This document shows positions 38,001 to 44,520 of a DNA stretch of 64,000 nt, piece after piece (position 1 is the first letter of the stretch; each line of letters begins with the position of its first letter). Location of the stretch: positions 1,054,001 to 1,118,000 of the forward strand of contig JACKDW010000002.1 of the NCBI GenBank assembly GCA_020633295.1, read 5' to 3'. Origin of the DNA: Myxococcales bacterium. GTDB lineage: Bacteria > Myxococcota_A > Polyangia > Nannocystales > Nannocystaceae. The notes below the pieces were generated by a model. The model ran no database searches, was not told where the DNA came from, and saw only the letters and a program-made list of their open reading frames with translations. Position numbers and translations under genes: made by a program.

Positions 38001-38004
38001 GTAG
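32077..38004 (+). CDS. Bacterial alpha-2-macroglobulin lipoprotein with thioester
   Basis: Giant 1975-residue periplasmic protease trap. The signal ends in lipobox LASLAC with lipidation at Cys40; n-region is unusually long and basic. Repeated MG (macroglobulin) beta-domains fill the N-terminal two thirds: for example DRGIYRPGATIHIKAMARKK and TDKPRYKPGEVAKLMVRNPY. The thioester is present at Cys1498 (PHGCVEQTTSS, CxEQ), within an alpha/alpha-barrel region rich in YxxxAL motifs, so covalent capture is possible. It exceeds E. coli YfhM by about 320 residues, mostly in the N-terminal half. It is followed by pbpC, the widely conserved pairing thought to protect cells whose envelope is breached. 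Confidence 0.95.
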   Translation: MITRSRPAISSGRTHARPAFRGRAALRGSALALALASLACQPNTAPTPGTLPDSADDDPVSNSIVVRTVPESIDTLVFPPPAAGRGQRPALTLPDGSETAKPDKPEEPFGVRYPRAGDDADATFNVYGQTFHVTFNRPVALPKKIRRNKPVPANEGTLTIEPAVEGTARWTSEYVLEFTAKKPFDPDTTYTVTVNGVESAPRPADGKQNANADNRAAEPAEDASAPEPELLPGEAMKEPWTAKFNAEPRIPMAGKVLSYIPKPGSPRVVIMRPHSGSKVGGGAELGVVFDQPVGLKQAEELVKLRKDDNTFVDVTLSHPSGSTFQGVKINKRHVVIAKPTEPLTAGEDYELVAWDAERQLFEQRESTVHDFTVAPELERTGVRCGYGYNNTCDWSEPKLTMSGRDIEVEFNNRISMSEAALKNAVRVSPPVPNLRVWSSGYWDSSGSVRISGGFNSSSTYTITINGLRDAYGHTQSEPVRFNVVTLPETASASMPEGSLVLDEQSTRAFTVTTRNVVRASLEVWPVTPGDPTDLKKAREHADRHTKPAEEPKLRIPFMPAVKRDEFVKTEVDLLSHLTPGSNYLVALNIDGTGFGAKETEYPSWSRAGRTPVALLTPGDGQTLAVHTHSVPDATIVQVARMSTGEPVPGASFTLNGESITGAPVSDANGVAVLPFGIDRLNNSVLDVKGGGTTATISPSSRSTRGRSLFPSMGAGEVISTGDRRGLIMTDRGIYRPGATIHIKAMARKKIGERYVPIPSTPVEVKVFGPMDDELESFKGVTNDMGSFAVDYESTLEGRVGRHRVTFELLDEAGELGETFVQVSEFEPPRFTVDVDAGAKGSSAMRATVVGKYLFGAPMDGADVEWSLTREPASLPSGRLSDAGLVFSDDRSDWWDDDVDDERWSRSGRGKLGADGTLTVEQKVDVGNSGPQAFTLEADVADASYRHIAGRGRVVIHPSKYYAGLKLASSWSPVSNPLSVGLGVADQEGEPVAGVQVSARLQRVKWRYTKQRDGGGVRYEWHATRTQVDSCTVTSERDPVTCELTPPDTGDYEIISSVNGRDGGARSTWVWGRGSTRALFPTKGRTVDITTDKPRYKPGEVAKLMVRNPYPGATAILTLEQGGLITHQSLRIDDEAAFLDVPIKSAYAPHVHATVTLLPRGAEDDDRVDWKVGAVRIPVSMDDARLALDVKTDKEAYEPGETVTIDLSLRDHGSGVGGGEIALAVVDEGVLRMTNHHAPDPVTKMRPGQPLNFEAEDTREALAAFLRLNKATGDGDAGEGNVESARKKFVKTALWRPDIRTDKNGKARVQFTLPDNLTRFRVMAVALDREGKGASSEHGFYVRKPIMMIPVVPRFASVGDQIEAAAMLHNNAETPLEARVTLGREERRITLAPESRQRVNFPMTTDTVGPLELDFSVRDGSDAVRDRVVVNIPVQRAGVLEHPRLDAAFVGEQLVKLKVPAGVVPGKGGQEAVVVRVGQHLWPELGARLSYLLDYPHGCVEQTTSSTLPLLAARDILPRIGYTGMSQAELDKRIKSGIERLQSMKTPSGGLAYWPGGTSPNVYGTAYAIRAVIAAKQAGIELPKGLLEGMQEYLDDEVTESGREPEVRAAIAQSLAELDELPQSAADSLYDTREQQGVFGLASLAIALNALDGQEDRVKQLLDDLEGKFDAEGKLLDQPGYGDFYYYGSPVRSKAQALIAIGRLRKSAKLRPVLFQRLSEQLGGYTTQSTAYSLMAMAEQLVDNPADGATFTVTLDGAALTPSREIGSGSFEYAIPIAQLAGNEANLVLRSDSKAAIAFMVDAVWTRDLKDAASWQATSARLGPNVYRLYTDPKGGPVDLANVSPGQMVRVALLAELPDELERERMSYLAITDRLPAGFEPVQTDLWTVARAPELTDEHPFARWLRWGSNDASYIELRDDRVHVYFDRVWGERALATYLVRASTPGRFALPPAMGEFMYVADSQSYSEGGEVVVKQ

Positions 38005-38012
38005 GCCGGGTC

Positions 38013-38038
38013 GGGGCGCCGGAGAATGCCGGCGCCCC
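38013..38038 (+). terminator. Intercistronic hairpin between the macroglobulin gene and pbpC
   Basis: GGGGCGCCGG and CCGGCGCCCC form a perfect 10-bp stem with loop AGAATG, 22 bases before the pbpC start. There is no T-run. It probably tunes pbpC expression or stabilises the upstream message rather than fully terminating. Confidence 0.6.
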
Positions 38039-38059
38039 GCGGCGCGTAGAGAGCTCGTG

Positions 38060-40522
38060 ATGAAGAAGCGTAGACGGCTACGGCGCGCGCTGCTCGGGCT
38101 CGGCGGCGCCGCGCTCCTCACCGCCGCGACCTGCGGCGGCTGGAGCCTGCTGCGAGACGCCGCAGGCGAGCCGTCGGCGGCGCTCTCCGACCCCTGGCAC
38201 CTCGGCGACCAGGTCGTCGACCGCGAGGGTCGCATGCTGCGCGAGCAGCCCTCCGGTGAGGGCTTCCGCGGGCGCCTCGTGAGCCGTGACGAGCTCGGCC
38301 CGCGGCTGCTCCAGGCCACGCTCACGAGCGAGGACAGCGAGTTCTACGAGCACGACGGCATCGACCGCCGCGCCATCGCGCGCGCCATGGGGCAGAACAT
38401 CCGCCACCGTCGCCTCGTCTCCGGCGCGAGCACCATCACCCAGCAGCTCGTCAAGCTGCTCGACGGTCACGCGCGCCCGCGCGAGCGCGGCGTCGCCGAC
38501 AAGCTCAGCGAGGCCGCGCGCGCGCAGAACCTCGAGCAGGTGCTCGAGAAGGACGAGATCCTGCTCGCGTACTTCAACCGCCTGCCCTACGGGCACGGCC
38601 TCATGGGCCCCGCGGCGGCGGCCCGCGGCTACTTCGACGTCGCCCCCAGCGAGCTGAGCTGGGCCCAGGCCGCGCTGCTCGCCGTGCTCCCGCGCGCGCC
38701 CTCCTATCTCGATCCCTATCGGCACCTCGATCGCGTGCTCTTGCGTCAGCGCGCGCTGCTCGAGGCCTTGCACCTCGAGGGCCACCTCGACGCGCACGAG
38801 CTCGAGCGCGCGCTCGCCGAGCCGATCCAGCTCGAGCCGCTCGCGCACCCGTTTCACGCGCCGCACCTCGTCGAGCGGCTCCGCGCGGACGGAGCGCTGA
38901 CGCGCGGCGCGATCACCAAGACCACGCTGGATCTCGACCTCCAGCGCGACGTCGAGGGTCTGACGCGCACCCACGTCGCCGAGCTCGCGGCGCAGGGGGT
39001 CAGCGACGCCGCGGTCGTCATCCTCGACAACGACACCGCCGAGGTCCTCGCCTACGTCGGCAGCGCTGACTTCCACGACCCCGTGATCTCCGGGCAGGTC
39101 GACATGGCCAGCGCGCTGCGTCAGCCCGGCTCCGCGCTCAAGCCGTTCGTCTACGCGGCCGCGTTCGCGGGCGGCCACACGGCCGCCGAGGCGGTCGCCG
39201 ACGTGCCCACGCGCTTCATCGAGGCCCACGGCGCCACCTACACCCCCGCCAACTACAGCCGGACCTTCGAGGGCCCGATCAGCGCCCGCGAGGCGCTCGC
39301 CGGCTCGCTCAACATCCCCGCGGTGCGCCTCGCCGCCGAGCTCGACGACGGCGCGCTGCTCGAGCTGCTCCGCGACCAGCTCGGCTTCATCAGCCTCGAT
39401 CAGCCCGCCTCCCACTACGGCCTCGCGCTCGCGCTCGGCAGCGGCGAGGTGCGCCTGCTCGAGCTCGCCGCCGCCTACGCGACCCTGGCGCGCGGCGGCG
39501 CCTATCTCCCCCCGCGTCTCGTCCTCTCGGAGACCGCCGAGCCCGACGGGCGCGAGGGCGTCGCGGTGTTCTCGGCGGCCGTCGCCGCCCAGGTCACCGA
39601 GGTGCTCGCCGATCCGCTCGCGCGTGTTCGCGGGCTGCACGGGCGCGGTCCGTTCGCGCTGCCCTACCCCGTCGCGGTCAAGACCGGCACCTCTTCCGGT
39701 CACCGAGACACCTGGTCGATCGGCTACACGCGGGAGCGCACCGTCGCGGTCTGGGTCGGCAACGCCGACGGCGCCGCGACCGTGCGCCTGACCGGGGCGA
39801 CCGGCGCTGGCGGGCTCATGACCGCGGCGATGCGGCGCGCCATGGACGACGTCGACGGTCGGCGGCCGCTGTGGGAAGCCGAGCTGCTCGTCAGCGCCGA
39901 CGTCTGTCCGCTCTCGGGCAAGCGCGCCGGCCCGGCCTGCGACGAGCACGTGCAGCGAATGCTCATCGCGGAGCACAGCGCCGACGAGACCTGCGACCTC
40001 CACCATCACGTAAAACGCGAGCGCGTTGTCGGACGTGAGCGCTGGCGCTGCGATCCGAAGGGCGTCCAGCGCATCGCCGTGTTCCCGCCGGAGTACGAGG
40101 AATGGCTCCTGGTGCACGCCCCGGGCGGCGAGGGGCCCGACCCCCACGGCACCCCCTGGCTGCCGCGCTCGTGGACGGTGGGCTGCGAGCGCGCTGACCA
40201 GGACACCGTCCCGACGCTCCGCGTCGAGACGCCGGCCTACGGGAGCGTCTTCGAGCTCGGGGGACGCGGCGTGGCGGGCGATCAGGTCGTGGACGTGCGC
40301 GTCCAATTCGACGGCGAGCTGCGGACGGAGAGCGGCGCCATCATCGGCGCGCGTGACCTCGGCGAGGTCGAGTTCGTGCTCGACGGGCGGGTCGTCGCGC
40401 GCTCCGCCTGGCCGTTCCGCGCCAAGGTCGAGCTCTCGCCCGGCGACCACGAGGTGCTCGCCAGGCCCGTCAACCACGCGCTCGCGGTCCGCGTCGAGCC
40501 GACGCGATTCAGCGTTCGCTGA
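38060..40522 (+). CDS. pbpC: Penicillin-binding protein 1C (bifunctional)
   Basis: Peptidoglycan glycosyltransferase/transpeptidase of 820 residues. A TM anchor (LLGLGGAALLTAATCGGWSL) precedes the GT51 domain, with catalytic Glu91 in SEDSEFYEHDG and STITQQLVK. The transpeptidase domain carries Ser358-Lys361 (PGSALKPF), SLN in AGSLNIPAVRL, and Lys541 of KTGTSSGHRD. The last ~85 residues form the BiPBP_C beta-sandwich typical of PBP1C. ATG 38060 fits the conserved basic-then-hydrophobic N terminus; in-frame sequence further upstream is macroglobulin gene shadow. It probably repairs the wall with the upstream macroglobulin. Confidence 0.95.
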   Translation: MKKRRRLRRALLGLGGAALLTAATCGGWSLLRDAAGEPSAALSDPWHLGDQVVDREGRMLREQPSGEGFRGRLVSRDELGPRLLQATLTSEDSEFYEHDGIDRRAIARAMGQNIRHRRLVSGASTITQQLVKLLDGHARPRERGVADKLSEAARAQNLEQVLEKDEILLAYFNRLPYGHGLMGPAAAARGYFDVAPSELSWAQAALLAVLPRAPSYLDPYRHLDRVLLRQRALLEALHLEGHLDAHELERALAEPIQLEPLAHPFHAPHLVERLRADGALTRGAITKTTLDLDLQRDVEGLTRTHVAELAAQGVSDAAVVILDNDTAEVLAYVGSADFHDPVISGQVDMASALRQPGSALKPFVYAAAFAGGHTAAEAVADVPTRFIEAHGATYTPANYSRTFEGPISAREALAGSLNIPAVRLAAELDDGALLELLRDQLGFISLDQPASHYGLALALGSGEVRLLELAAAYATLARGGAYLPPRLVLSETAEPDGREGVAVFSAAVAAQVTEVLADPLARVRGLHGRGPFALPYPVAVKTGTSSGHRDTWSIGYTRERTVAVWVGNADGAATVRLTGATGAGGLMTAAMRRAMDDVDGRRPLWEAELLVSADVCPLSGKRAGPACDEHVQRMLIAEHSADETCDLHHHVKRERVVGRERWRCDPKGVQRIAVFPPEYEEWLLVHAPGGEGPDPHGTPWLPRSWTVGCERADQDTVPTLRVETPAYGSVFELGGRGVAGDQVVDVRVQFDGELRTESGAIIGARDLGEVEFVLDGRVVARSAWPFRAKVELSPGDHEVLARPVNHALAVRVEPTRFSVR

Positions 40523-40580
40523 GCGCGAGCGTCGGAGCGCGAGTGCACCAGCGCGTCACGTCGAGAGCGCGCGGTCGCAC

Positions 40581-40970
40581 GTCGTCGATCGACGGCGCAC
40601 GCGTCAGCCTCGCGCACGCGGTCGCGCGTCGTCGATGGATGGTGCGCGCGCGTCCGGCTCGGTCTCGCATGTGGGCGCGCGGCGTTGATCGACGACGCGG
40701 CGCGTCCATCTCCGCTACGCGTCGCCGATCGATGGCGCGCACGAGTCAGGCCTCGGGTACGTGGTCGCGGGTCGTCGATGGAAGGTGCGCACGCGCCATG
40801 GATCGATCGCGCGTCGCCGATCGATGGCGCGAGTCAGGCCTCGCGCACGGTCGCGGGTCGCCGATGGAAGGTGCGCACGCGCCATGGCTCGATCGCGCGT
40901 CGCCGATCGATGGCGCGCGAGAGTCAGGCCTCCCGCACACGGTCCGCCTCATCGCTCGACGGCGCGCGTC
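40581..40970. repeat. Degenerate tandem repeat, about nine units of ~45 bp
   Basis: A core resembling GTCGCCGATCGATGGCGCG recurs with starts near 40581, 40628, 40681, 40721, 40771, 40813, 40857, 40899 and 40945. Alternate units carry the variant GATGGAAGGTGCGCACGCGCC, so a ~90-bp higher-order unit is visible in the best-preserved part (40718-40960). Spacings of 40-53 are not multiples of three, which argues against coding. No spacer conservation pattern of CRISPR type. Confidence 0.75.
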
Positions 40971-41375
40971 ATGTCTCGATCGCGTGCTCGAGGAGCGAGT
41001 CGTGCGAACGCGTGTGCCGCCACCGCGTGCCGGTCGAGGTGCGCGCGAACGCGTGTACGCACAAAGGGCCATGCGCGCGGTCGAGGTGCGCGTCTCTGAG
41101 CGAGCGCGCGTGGCTTCGTCGCGCGCACGCGCTCGAGGGGCGCGCGCCGAGAGTGGCCGTCGTCGGCGGACGCGGACCCGCCAACTCGACCCGCTCTCCA
41201 TCTATCTATAATGGACACCGATAGAGGACACGGTCGCGCCGGGTGCCGAGGGGCTCGCGCGCGCCGCAGCGCGAGGGCGTTAACCGAGCGCTCGCTCGTC
41301 GACAGCGCCCGTTGAGCGCGGCCACGAGCCGACTCCACGGCCACCGAGAAGCGGCCCAAACGCGCCGCCTCCTCG

Positions 41376-41398
41376 GCTTGATCTGAACGGGATCAAGC
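41376..41398. promoter_or_regulatory. Operator-like dyad 1, GCTTGATC-N7-GATCAAGC
   Basis: A perfect 8-base inverted repeat separated by TGAACGG. The same TTGATC-N7-GATCAA architecture recurs 136 bases downstream before the next gene, suggesting a dimeric repressor site rather than chance. Confidence 0.5.
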
Positions 41399-41512
41399 GC
41401 TCGCGCGCGCTCGAATCACGTGAATATGCACGCCGCGCGGACGTCAACGCGCGGACGTTCGATGCCGCGATGCCTGTCCGAAAAGACCGTTTAAAATTGT
41501 CCGGATTCTTGA

Positions 41513-41533
41513 CTTGATCCCCTCGAGATCAAC
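41513..41533. promoter_or_regulatory. Operator-like dyad 2, CTTGATC-N7-GATCAAC
   Basis: Same half-sites and same 7-base spacer as dyad 1 with unrelated spacer bases (CCCTCGA). It overlaps the end of a TTGACT hexamer at 41509-41514, which would place it across a -35 element, 98 bases before the start of the downstream gene. Confidence 0.5.
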
Positions 41534-41630
41534 CTTCGGCGCTACACCTAAAGAGTGCCGAGGAGGTCGCCCGGCGCAACGCCGAGCGACCCCGGGAGCG
41601 CGCGAACGTGAGGGTGAAGTGCCAGCGTCC

Positions 41631-42233
41631 ATGAAAATCTCGTTGACCGATTTTGTCGACTTCGTGACGCGTTCGGGGCTGCCCAAGCTCACCTTGGTTC
41701 GGCAGCTGAAGCACCGCGGCGAGTACAACACGCTGCGCGACTTCTACCGGCCGCTGCGCGAGGCGATGATCCGCGCGCACGCGGACGCGCTCGGCAAGCG
41801 CCACGTCCCCGCGAGCATCGCGGGCGCCTGGGACTGGGGCGTCGATCGCCGGCGACGCCACTTCGAGGAGCTGGCGCGCGCGTACCTCGGCTGGTGGGGG
41901 CGAAAGCGGCTGACCTGGTTCGAGCCCGGCTGGGACGTCCTCGAACTCGGGGCGCTGTCCATGAGCATCAACCCGGAGCTCGGGCTGCGCATCGACGGCC
42001 GCCCGACCATGGTCAAGCTCTACTTCAAGGAGCGCCCGCTCTCGCACAAGTACGCCGATATCGTCACCAAGCTCATGGAGATGAGCCTCGGCGAGCAAGC
42101 GCCCGCGGGCGCGCAGATGGCCGTGCTCGACATTCGACGACGCAATCTCCACTGCCGCGCGCCCAAGCCACACCTCGAGGCGCTCGTTCGCGGCGAGATG
42201 GCCGCGCTCACGACCATGTGGTCGCGCGTCTGA
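41631..42233 (+). CDS. Conserved-looking protein of unknown function, 200 residues
   Basis: ATG 41631 opens MKISLTDFVDFVTRSGLPKL; upstream in-frame codons fall in the regulatory DNA. The N-terminal half is helical and basic (REAMIRAHADALGKRHVP, then RRRRHFEELARAYLGWWGRK). The C-terminal half reads as beta strands: LELGALSMSINPELGLRIDG, RPTMVKLYFKERPLSHKYAD, and MAVLDIRRRNLHC. The order Glu-...-Asp-Gly-...-Lys-x-Tyr-Phe-Lys is faintly reminiscent of a PD-(D/E)XK nuclease core, but this is speculation. No signal peptide or TM segment, so cytosolic. Codon use is like its neighbours. Confidence 0.7.
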   Translation: MKISLTDFVDFVTRSGLPKLTLVRQLKHRGEYNTLRDFYRPLREAMIRAHADALGKRHVPASIAGAWDWGVDRRRRHFEELARAYLGWWGRKRLTWFEPGWDVLELGALSMSINPELGLRIDGRPTMVKLYFKERPLSHKYADIVTKLMEMSLGEQAPAGAQMAVLDIRRRNLHCRAPKPHLEALVRGEMAALTTMWSRV

Positions 42234-42816
42234 GCCCACGGAATTTTGCAGGCGCGTCGGTCCCGTGCATGACTCATGAGACAGATAGAACGCGAGTCAC
42301 GCCCGCGCCCGGAGCTCCTGCACCTACCGCGACTCGGCGCGGCGTCCCACCGAGAAGACCATGACGCAGCGCTCTCAGATCAATATCTCGCAGCTCACGG
42401 GCGCCCTATCCCGCGTGGCCTGGTTCTCCACGTCGCGCCCGCCGAGCGTGTCTCGTTGATGGTGGTGATGCAGGTAAAAACGAAACAACAGTAGAGCGGC
42501 CTGGACCGCTATCCGAAGCCCGCGGTGATCCGCTGATCACAAACTCGACGTAACAACCACAACGCCGCGGGAGCAAAAACAGACGCCCACAGCTACCAAC
42601 TAGCTACACCAACGACGTAAAAATCGCGTCGCTGTGGGTTGCTTCACTCGGCGACCCACGGGGCTCCACACAGCGCCCCGTGGGTCGCCGCTCTTCGTCG
42701 TCGATCGTGAGCAGGCGCGGCGCCGCCTGTCGTGAGATCTGAGACACCCCCCGGGCATCCGTCGATGAAGCCGATCGCTCCGCAGCCCGTCGGAGCGGAT
42801 TCGATAGCCCGCGAGA
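42234..42816. other. 583-base gap between convergent genes
   Basis: No supported gene. A 32-codon frame at 42361-42459 (starting MTQRSQINISQLTG) is preceded by GAGAAG and might be a small peptide, but nothing else supports it. The right part holds a strong hairpin listed separately. A stretch around 42470-42610 is AT-richer than average. Confidence 0.4.
42649..42690. terminator. Strong 16-bp perfect hairpin, probable bidirectional terminator
   Basis: CGGCGACCCACGGGGC pairs fully with GCCCCGTGGGTCGCCG around a 10-base loop. It lies between two convergent genes, where a shared terminator is expected. Neither side has a U-tract, so Rho-dependent action or 3'-end protection is likely. Confidence 0.65.
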
Positions 42817-43845
42817 CTACGCTCGCGCCCGGCAAAGATCGCCGCGACGCGGCAGATCGTCACCGGTCAGCCGGAAGATGCTCGGGACGTCCATGGTCGG
42901 ACTGGGAGGCGGCGCCGTGGCGTTCGCCGGCTGCTCCGGCTGCTCCGTCTCCTCCTCACCTTCCCAGCCGCCGTCGTCGTCCCAGCCGCCGTCGTCGTCC
43001 CAGCCCGCGTCGGTCTCTTGCGGAGTAGCGCCGCCCGGGGTGGCGCCGGGGATCGTCGGGTTCGCCAGCTGCTTGCGGTAGGTGATCACGACCGTCTGGG
43101 TCTGACCGTTCGTACCGGGACGTGTAATTCGCGTACGGCCGGGGAGCGCCGCGTCGGTGACCTTGTGGAGCCCTTGGTGCTCCAGCGTCCACATCCACTC
43201 GAGCGCGTTGTTTTGCCGTCGCCACTGCTTGGCGCCCGTGGGCCACCACGCGCCTTCAAACCACGTGAACTGGAGCTCTCGCTCGTACGCGCCCTTGCGC
43301 AGGCGCAGCACCTCGGCGTTTCGGTCGCCGTCCCAGGCTTGGTGAACGACCTCGACGAACTCCGTGTGAACCTCGGGGAAGTCCGGGATCCCGCCGAGCA
43401 CGACGCGGACGAGCTCTTCGGGCGCGAGCGAGAGCCCGAGGAGCGGCGCGATCGCGCAGCGTGTATGTGTGCCTTCGTAGAAGCCGATCGGGAGATTCCC
43501 GCGATCCGAGACGTTGCGCAGCGTATAGCCCTGCTCGTGAAAGGCGAGGGACATGAGCTCCTTGCCCGACACGTGGATCTGCCCGGTGAATCGCGCGGGC
43601 GCCTGGGCGATGAGCATGAGGTTCGCGGACACGGAGCGGTTGAGTCGCACCTTGGCGGCGGGCACCTGTAGCGCCCTGATGCGCGGTGCGGTGGCGGCGA
43701 TCAGCTCACCGACCTCCGGGACTCGGCTGATCGAGTACGGGGGTCGCGTCCCCGTTGGGCGACAGGCCAGGAGTCCAGCAGCGAGGCCGAGACCGACAGT
43801 AGCTCCGAACGCGCGACGAGTGACAGGGCCGGGCACGGTGAGCAA
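42817..43845 (-). CDS. LolA/LolB-like outer-membrane lipoprotein
   Basis: The N terminus TRRAFGATVGLGLAAGLLAC is a lipoprotein signal with Cys28; the Arg-Arg-Ala-Phe before it resembles a twin-arginine motif, so Tat export is possible. Residues about 70-250 read like the half-barrel of LolA/LolB-type or DUF4292 lipoproteins: VRLNRSVSANLMLIAQAPAR, FTGQIHVSGKELMSLAFHEQ, GYTLRNVSDRGNLPIGFYEG. The C-terminal ~70 residues are acidic and repetitive (GWDDDGGWDDDGGWEGEEE), then proline-rich. It could carry hydrophobic ligands or lipoproteins; the acidic repeat is unusual for the family. Leftward, 160 bases downstream of comEA-like gene. Confidence 0.7.
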   Translation of the reverse strand: MLTVPGPVTRRAFGATVGLGLAAGLLACRPTGTRPPYSISRVPEVGELIAATAPRIRALQVPAAKVRLNRSVSANLMLIAQAPARFTGQIHVSGKELMSLAFHEQGYTLRNVSDRGNLPIGFYEGTHTRCAIAPLLGLSLAPEELVRVVLGGIPDFPEVHTEFVEVVHQAWDGDRNAEVLRLRKGAYERELQFTWFEGAWWPTGAKQWRRQNNALEWMWTLEHQGLHKVTDAALPGRTRITRPGTNGQTQTVVITYRKQLANPTIPGATPGGATPQETDAGWDDDGGWDDDGGWEGEEETEQPEQPANATAPPPSPTMDVPSIFRLTGDDLPRRGDLCRARA

Positions 43846-43954
43846 CCCTATCTCGCATTGAGCGCCGCGTCATCCATCCCAGCGGCTGCGCGGAGCGGTC
43901 GCGGTGCGCAATTCCGGGTGGCGGAATCTCGCGCACGTACTTGAGGAGACCGAC

Positions 43955-43996
43955 CGTCCTCGGACGCCACGGAAACGAGCGTGACGTCCGAGGACG
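43955..43996 (-). terminator. 12-bp inverted repeat after the ComEA-like gene
   Basis: CGTCCTCGGACG and CGTCCGAGGACG are perfect reverse complements separated by 18 bases, starting 10 bases beyond the ComEA-like stop. Likely its transcription terminator; no T-run follows. Confidence 0.6.
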
Positions 43997-44005
43997 TTGT
44001 GACGG

Positions 44006-44419
44006 TTAGCCGCCCCCGGCGACGCGTAGCGTCGTCGGGCCCTTCACGGCGAGGTAGGGCTTGAGCTTCTCGAACGTCTTGCGGCCGATGCCCTTGATGC
44101 GGAGGATGTGACTGACCTCCTTGAACGGGTGTTTCTCGCGGTAGGCGAGGATCTTCATGGCGGTCGACGGTCCGACGCCAGGCAGCAGCTCGAGTTGCTC
44201 CTGGGTCGCCGTGTTGATGTTGATGGTTCCCTCGAGCGCGATGGCCATGAACAGGCTCGCGGGCAGGGAACGCTGCGCGTGCAGCGAGTGAGCGGGTGCC
44301 AGGGCCGCGTCAGCGCGCGCTGGGCTGAGCCCGAGCACGCTGGCGATCGCGGCCGCGAACAATCCGATGCGAATGGTGCGATACGACATGCGCACGCGAA
44401 TCAGCACGTCGCGCGCCAT
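44006..44419 (-). CDS. ComEA-type helix-hairpin-helix DNA-binding protein, exported
   Basis: 137 residues. A signal or anchor segment (GLFAAAIASVLGLSPARADA) is followed from about residue 65 by a double helix-hairpin-helix: INTATQEQLELLPGVGPSTA, then AYREKHPFKEVSHILRIKGI and GRKTFEKLKPYLAV. This is the ComEA DNA-binding unit, which in competent bacteria binds double-stranded DNA in the periplasm and pulls it in. No comEC is adjacent, and single exported HhH proteins also occur without competence. An internal ATG ten codons later (MSYRTIRIGLF) would give a more typical signal peptide. Confidence 0.85.
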   Translation of the reverse strand: MARDVLIRVRMSYRTIRIGLFAAAIASVLGLSPARADAALAPAHSLHAQRSLPASLFMAIALEGTININTATQEQLELLPGVGPSTAMKILAYREKHPFKEVSHILRIKGIGRKTFEKLKPYLAVKGPTTLRVAGGG

Positions 44420-44520
44420 ACGAGAAGCGTTTGAAAATCAACGAGATCGAGGACACAACCCGGGGGATCGTGGACCGGGGCCCGGTCAGGTCGACCCGCG
44501 GTGCAGCCAGCTCGCGACGA

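Larger units (their letters stand above)
40523..41630. other. 1.1-kb non-coding region with degenerate repeats and paired dyads
   Basis: Several long frames are open here on both strands, but all are Arg/Ala/Ser-rich, overlap one another and lack family features. The left half is a degenerate tandem array; 41207-41212 is a perfect TATAAT hexamer with a weak TCGACC 15 bases upstream; the right third carries two TTGATC dyads and an AT-rich patch at 41490-41500. Confidence 0.6.

Noticed and set aside
32089..38325. A 2078-codon leftward open frame opposite the macroglobulin gene
   Set aside because: It is Arg/Ala/His-rich shadow of high-GC coding DNA on the other strand. It shows no signal, motif or domain, and the rightward protein is clearly real.
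38078..40477. An 799-codon leftward open frame opposite pbpC
   Set aside because: Low-complexity antisense frame; pbpC has all catalytic motifs and covers the same DNA.
40543..41211. Several overlapping open frames (up to 222 codons) in the repeat region
   Set aside because: They follow a tandem array whose unit lengths are not multiples of three; frames exist on both strands and contain mainly Arg, Ala and Ser.
42361..42459. A 32-codon frame in the gap between convergent genes
   Set aside because: A weak GAGAAG before it is the only support; length is within chance for this composition.
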